From NCBI GenBank assembly GCA_965603295.1, contig CBFDCL010000105.1, forward strand, positions 1 through 6,398: a stretch of 6,398 nucleotides of DNA, read 5' to 3'. How positions within the stretch are numbered: the first letter of the stretch is position 1; each line of letters opens with the position of its first letter. The notes under the pieces are model-generated. The model was not told the DNA's origin. It saw nothing but the letters and a program-made list of their open reading frames with translations, and ran no database searches. The stretch comes from JAFGWO01 sp965603295. GTDB lineage: Bacteria; BMS3Abin14. The position numbers and the translations under genes are program-made. Positions 3,778 through 6,398 of the stretch are shown here, piece after piece.

Positions 3778-4346
3778 CTGTTGGCCACAACCTTCACCAA
3801 AACAAAACCCCCAATGAGCAGAGCCATGAAAACCAGTGTTAGCCAGTTAAAGTACTTCTCCAGGAGATGTTTGACCGATTCCCCCCAGAGATAAATGCCC
3901 CCCGCAACCAGGAAGAACCTCGCACTCCGGCTCACAGCCGATACCGCAGCGAAGGGTCGGAAGGGGATCTCAAATGTCCCCGCGGACAGGGTGAAGACTT
4001 TGTAAGGGATCGGTGTGAAGCCGGCCACCGCAATGGCCCAGACCTCATATTTTTCAAACGCGTTCTTCACCACGGCGATCTTTTTCTCGGAAAACAGCCG
4101 ATGAAGAAGGGGCCGCCCTCCGAGCCACCCGATGAGGTAGCCGAACATGCCCCCTGTAATCGATCCAACGGAGCAGATAAGGGCCAGAACGAAAGCTGCT
4201 TCCGGTTTTATCAGGGCCATGGTGATGAGCAGAATATCGGGCGGGATGGGGAAGAATGACGACTCGGCAAACGCGATGGCAAAAAGCGCCACCGAACCCG
4301 ACGGGCTCTGCGACCAGCTAACAACCCATTCCAGGAGCCCCTCCAT
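3759..4346 (-). CDS. YqaA/DedA-family inner membrane protein
   Basis: A 195-residue polytopic membrane protein of the DedA/VTT (SNARE-associated) superfamily, nearest the short YqaA-type proteins. Visible family motifs are FAESSFFPIPPDILLI (26-41), GGMFGYLIGWLGGRPLL (65-81), and FTPIPYKVFTLSAG (110-123) followed by an Arg-containing SRSARFF (139-145). Hydrophobic stretches lie at about 18-45, 50-76, 103-123, 143-153 and 168-187. DedA proteins are implicated in lipid-carrier translocation and envelope homeostasis; the substrate of this branch is not evident. Start ATG 4344-4346 shares one base with the pcm stop, and GGAGGG lies nine bases upstream, so it is co-translated with pcm. The last five residues (SNVQR) and the TAA come from a GTTGGAC repeat tract, so the natural C-terminus may have been rewritten. 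Confidence 0.88.
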   Translation of the reverse strand: MEGLLEWVVSWSQSPSGSVALFAIAFAESSFFPIPPDILLITMALIKPEAAFVLALICSVGSITGGMFGYLIGWLGGRPLLHRLFSEKKIAVVKNAFEKYEVWAIAVAGFTPIPYKVFTLSAGTFEIPFRPFAAVSAVSRSARFFLVAGGIYLWGESVKHLLEKYFNWLTLVFMALLIGGFVLVKVVANRSNVQR

Positions 4347-5014
4347 CAGCGTTCACCCTCCCAGCCGTGTTTCCCCACCAGGCGAACAAAAACGCATCCC
4401 CCCATTTTTTCCTGGGAGGTACTTCCATCCTCCCTTTTCCGGATCCTCAACAGTTCCTGAACGGAGTTTCCCCCAACGGGGATCACCAGGATACCGCCCG
4501 GCGCCAGCTGTTCCAGGAGAGGGCCTGGGACTGAGGGAGAACCTGCCGTCACCAGGATACGGTCGTAAGGGGCATATTCTTCCCATCCCAGTGTTCCATC
4601 CGAGAGCTTCACCAGGACGTTCCGGTATCCCTGGGAATCAAGGAACTTCCTTGCTTTTCCCGTCAGTGAGGGGACCCTCTCCACGGAGTAAACCCTGCTG
4701 GCCAATTCGCCAAGGATTGCTGTCTGATACCCGGAACCTGTCCCGATCTCCAGGATGCTCTCTTCACCCTTAAGCTCCAGAGCTTCGGTCATCCAGGCGA
4801 CCATGAAAGGCTGTGAAATGGTCTGCCCTTCTCCAATAGGGAGTGGATGGTCCTCGTAGGCGCTCATCCGCTGGGCCTCACCGACGAAAAGGTGCCGGGG
4901 CACTTTCAGCATGGCATCCAGGACTTTTTTGTCCTTGATCCCCCTTGGAAGAAGATCTTTTTCCAGCATCCGCTCCCTGGCCCAGGCCTGCCTGTCGTTG
5001 TTTTTTCCTATCAA
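4346..5014 (-). CDS. pcm: Protein-L-isoaspartate O-methyltransferase (Pcm)
   Basis: A 222-residue cytosolic enzyme that methylates L-isoaspartyl residues from S-adenosylmethionine, starting repair of aged proteins. GEGQTISQPFMVAWMTEAL (61-79) is the family signature containing the substrate-site Ser67. Motif I LEIGTGSGYQTAIL (88-101) binds S-adenosylmethionine. YSVERVPSL (109-117) and YDRILVTAGSP (150-160) are the acidic-loop and post-motif strands, and GGILVIPVG (173-181) ends the Rossmann core. Length fits the family (208 aa in E. coli). The assigned start is a TTG overlapping the surE stop as TTGA, with GGAGGG close upstream; the ATG at residue 16 is an alternative, but the family usually has about this much sequence before RGI (24-26). 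Pairing with surE is typical, and both support stationary-phase survival. Confidence 0.95.
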   Translation of the reverse strand: MIGKNNDRQAWARERMLEKDLLPRGIKDKKVLDAMLKVPRHLFVGEAQRMSAYEDHPLPIGEGQTISQPFMVAWMTEALELKGEESILEIGTGSGYQTAILGELASRVYSVERVPSLTGKARKFLDSQGYRNVLVKLSDGTLGWEEYAPYDRILVTAGSPSVPGPLLEQLAPGGILVIPVGGNSVQELLRIRKREDGSTSQEKMGGCVFVRLVGKHGWEGER

Positions 5015-5763
5015 CCACCCTCCCTTTTCCAGCGGCGGATCGTTTCCACCGCATCATATTTGGTCATGTCGGCGTGAAGCGGAGTCACACTGATAAACCC
5101 GGCGCTGACCGCCCCCACGTCGGTATCGGTACTTTCCCTGCCCGAGAGTTTCTGCCCGCCGATCCAGAAATAGGGCTGCCCCCTCGGATCGGTGTTCTGA
5201 ACCACGCTCTCTTCGAAGCGATGGTGTCCCATCCGGGTTATCGCGTACCGGTCCAGATCCTGGTCCGGATCATCAGGAACATTCACGTTCAAAACCGTGT
5301 CCTCGGGAAGCCCTCTCTCGACAATCCACCCGGCCATCCGGGCCGCGAACATGGCTGCGGGACGGTAATCGGAAAAACGGTCGTCCACAAGCGAAACGGC
5401 TGCCGATGGAATCCCCAGGAGATTCCCTTCCAGGGCAGCCCACACCGTACCCGAGTAGGTAACATCCTTTCCGAGGTTTCCCCCCTTGTTGATCCCGGAC
5501 ACGAGGATATCGGGTTTTTGTTCCCCGAGAATAACGTGAAGAGCGAGGTGAACACAGTCGGTGGGCGTGCCGTCAACGGAGTAGCGATCCTCCTCCAGCT
5601 CCGTTATGCGAAGGGGCCGGTTAAGGGTCAGAGAGTGGCTGACGGCACTTTTCTCCCTGTCCGGGGCAACGACGACCACGCGTCCCATTTCCCGGAGCGC
5701 TCCCGTAAGGGAGATGATCCCGGGTGCGTAGACCCCGTCATCGTTGGTAACAAGAATGAGCAC
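5011..5763 (-). CDS. surE: 5'/3'-nucleotidase SurE
   Basis: A 250-residue survival protein that removes phosphate from nucleoside monophosphates (and short polyphosphates in some members) with a divalent metal. The N-terminal ILVTNDDGVYAPGI carries metal ligands Asp8 and Asp9. APDREKSAVSHSLTL supplies Ser39, and LVSGINKGGNLG supplies Asn92. DGTPTDCVHLAL (64-75) and VTYSGTVWAALEG (101-113) are further family blocks, and ISVTPLHADMT (224-234) marks the conserved C-terminal strand. Length equals E. coli SurE (253 aa). The start is GTG at 5761-5763, giving the canonical M-x-I-L-x-x-N-D-D-G. GAGG lies nine bases upstream. An ATG seven bases upstream is out of frame and opens only a 10-codon frame. 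It is first gene of the surE-pcm-yqaA unit, transcribed from the promoter at 5838-5866, with a leader that may hide its ribosome binding site. Confidence 0.96.
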   Translation of the reverse strand: MLILVTNDDGVYAPGIISLTGALREMGRVVVVAPDREKSAVSHSLTLNRPLRITELEEDRYSVDGTPTDCVHLALHVILGEQKPDILVSGINKGGNLGKDVTYSGTVWAALEGNLLGIPSAAVSLVDDRFSDYRPAAMFAARMAGWIVERGLPEDTVLNVNVPDDPDQDLDRYAITRMGHHRFEESVVQNTDPRGQPYFWIGGQKLSGRESTDTDVGAVSAGFISVTPLHADMTKYDAVETIRRWKREGG

Positions 5764-5771
5764 TTCTCATA

Positions 5772-5817
5772 ACCTCTCGGAACGAAAGGTATTTGGCGCG
5801 GCCTGCTGCCACCTTTC
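5772..5817 (-). promoter_or_regulatory. surE leader with alternative stem-loops around the ribosome binding site
   Basis: In the minus-strand transcript the order is GAAAGGU (5817-5811), ACCUUUC (5790-5784), GAGAGGU (5778-5772), then the GTG at 5763. The middle segment can pair perfectly with the first (7 bp) or with the last (7 bp, one G-U, 5-base loop). The last segment contains the ribosome binding site, so the two pairings would expose or hide it. Regulation is inferred from the pairing only; no known riboswitch class is recognised. Confidence 0.4.
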
Positions 5818-5837
5818 CCTGCTAACCTTGGGGAGAT

Positions 5838-5866
5838 ATCGTAACCTTTCGGAAAGGTGTTTTCAA
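5838..5866 (-). promoter_or_regulatory. Sigma-70-type promoter of surE-pcm-yqaA
   Basis: On the minus strand, -35 TTGAAA (5866-5861), a 17-base spacer and -10 TACGAT (5843-5838) stand about 75 bases before the surE start. The spacer holds a 7-bp dyad, ACCTTTC (5844-5850) and GAAAGGT (5852-5858), around a single central base. This could be an operator, and RpoS-bearing polymerase might also use this -10. Confidence 0.65.
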
Positions 5867-5882
5867 TGGGTACAAGATTGTT

Positions 5883-5910
5883 GAATTGAGAATTGAGAAT
5901 TGAGGATTGA
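5883..5910 (+). repeat. Heptamer tract, GAATTGA family, 4 units
   Basis: Three exact GAATTGA, then GGATTGA; a decayed fifth unit (GAATGGA) extends to 5917. It starts 17 bases upstream of the surE -35 box. This family is seen only here in the window. Confidence 0.9.
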
Positions 5911-5920
5911 GAATGGAATC

Positions 5921-5962
5921 GTTTGAAGTTTCAGGTTTGATGTTTGATGTTTGAGGTTTGAA
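5921..5962 (+). repeat. Heptamer tract, GTTTGAA family, 6 units
   Basis: Six in-phase units, all GTTT-initial: GTTTGAA twice, GTTTGAT twice, and one each of GTTTCAG and GTTTGAG. It is the longest tract in the window and a 7-base relative of the TTTGAAAG octamers. Confidence 0.9.
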
Positions 5963-5973
5963 GTTGGCACTTA

Positions 5974-6008
5974 CGTTTAACGTTTATCGTTTATTGTTTA
6001 ACGTTGAG
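5974..6008 (+). repeat. Heptamer tract, CGTTTAA family, 4-5 units
   Basis: CGTTTAA, CGTTTAT twice and TGTTTAA, with a decayed fifth unit CGTTGAG. It is the inverse orientation of the ACGTTAA family. Confidence 0.9.
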
Positions 6009-6012
6009 TATT

Positions 6013-6044
6013 GGGCGCGGAGACGCGATGACACGGCGGCCCGG
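6013..6044 (+). repeat. GC-rich octamer tract, GACACGG family, degenerate
   Basis: Four in-phase 8-base units around the forms GGGCGCGG and TGACACGG. It is the inverse orientation of the 6173-6196 tract. Confidence 0.55.
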
Positions 6045-6172
6045 GGAAATTCACGAATTTTTAAATTCCAACTTCAGAAACAAAATGCAGGATTGTTCCC
6101 ATCGTGATGTAGATAACAGGAAGGAAACAAGCTCACAGGGGTGAAGATTGGCTATTTTGCCCTTTCTCCGGG
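6045..6172. other. Unassigned spacer, nothing recognised
   Basis: About 128 bases without short tandem repeats, gene or RNA motif that I can support. It lies in the 500-base gene-free stretch upstream of surE, which otherwise consists of repeat tracts. Confidence 0.5.
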
Positions 6173-6196
6173 TCCCCGTGTCGCCGCGTCCCCGTG
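6173..6196 (+). repeat. GC-rich octamer tract, TCCCCGTG family, 3 units
   Basis: TCCCCGTG, TCGCCGCG, TCCCCGTG: outer units identical, middle unit differing at two positions. Confidence 0.8.
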
Positions 6197-6214
6197 TCAA
6201 GTGTATTTTTTCAA

Positions 6215-6235
6215 CCGATCACCGGTCACTGATCA
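6215..6235 (+). repeat. Heptamer tract, CCGATCA family, 3 units
   Basis: CCGATCA, CCGGTCA and CTGATCA, closely related to the tract abutting rpoS at 1654-1688. Confidence 0.85.
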
Positions 6236-6274
6236 CCGCTTTTCCATCCTCTTCATCAGTGCATCGACGCTGAC

Positions 6275-6302
6275 ACATTAAACGTTAAACATTAAACCTT
6301 AA
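6275..6302 (+). repeat. Heptamer tract, ACATTAA family, 4 units
   Basis: ACATTAA twice, ACGTTAA and ACCTTAA; only the third base of the unit varies. Confidence 0.9.
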
Positions 6303-6314
6303 ACGGAATATTCA

Positions 6315-6355
6315 GCCTGAGATTGATTCGGCTTAAACCACGGCCTCGCAATGAC
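6315..6355 (-). repeat. Single arm of the ATTGCGAGG interspersed repeat
   Basis: On the minus strand it begins GTCATTGCGAGG and ends CAATCTCAGGC, matching both ends of the arm at 3492-3530 with a divergent centre. No matching second arm is seen before the window ends. Confidence 0.75.
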
Positions 6356-6398
6356 AAAACGGAAAACCGGGAGCCATGGAACTTATTGAAAATTAAAG

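Noticed and set aside
5768..5770. ATG as the surE start
   Set aside because: It is out of frame with SurE and opens only a 10-codon frame; the GTG at 5761-5763 gives the canonical N-terminus.
4945..5772. Long plus-strand frame of 275 codons
   Set aside because: It is antisense to surE and the start of pcm; a shadow frame with no family features.
5883..6302. CRISPR array
   Set aside because: The repeats are 7-8 bases, directly adjacent without spacers, and of several unrelated families; no array and no cas genes are seen.
6366..6394. Tiny plus-strand frame at the window end (GGGAG then ATG)
   Set aside because: It has only six codons before TAA and the ribosome-site spacing is too short.

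Overview
The window carries the stress-survival cluster surE - pcm - yqaA - (repeat-filled gap) - nlpD - rpoS on the minus strand, followed by a minus-strand tRNA-Arg(CCU). surE-pcm-nlpD-rpoS synteny is classical in Proteobacteria. The Geobacter-like Pcm and SurE sequences, the GTG and TTG starts and the GC-rich coding DNA suggest a deltaproteobacterium (Desulfobacterota-like). This placement is inferred from remembered family sequences, not from a search.

Layout from left to right. Bases 1-116 hold the 3' end of an unidentified plus-strand gene. Bases 160-425 hold five short tandem-repeat tracts and a hairpin terminator. Bases 429-472 are a displaced copy of the 3' part of the tRNA-Arg gene. 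Bases 473-1487 look like a decayed integrated element, with one orphan reading frame, two copies of a roughly 105-base terminator-bearing repeat and no integrase. Bases 1488-1564 are the intact tRNA-Arg, with its own consensus promoter and terminator. Bases 1688-3336 are rpoS and nlpD. Bases 3337-3758 are almost entirely repeats. Bases 3759-5763 are yqaA, pcm and surE, translationally coupled by overlaps of 1 and 4 bases. Bases 5764-5866 hold the surE leader and a good sigma-70-type promoter. Bases 5883-6356 are again repeats, with no gene seen.

Functionally, SurE (nucleotidase) and Pcm (isoaspartyl-protein repair) are a stationary-phase survival pair, RpoS is the general stress sigma factor, and NlpD is an envelope lipoprotein with a LysM domain and an apparently catalytically complete M23 peptidase domain. 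YqaA is a DedA-type membrane protein. SurE-Pcm-YqaA appear to form one transcript and NlpD-RpoS another.

The most unusual content is non-coding. At least fifteen tracts, each about four tandem copies of a degenerate 7-mer (sometimes 8-mer), fall into about six sequence families and occur in every long gap. They reach the stop codons of rpoS and yqaA and in yqaA supply the last codons. Also notable are the tRNA-flanked element remnant and a surE leader that can fold two mutually exclusive ways around its ribosome binding site.
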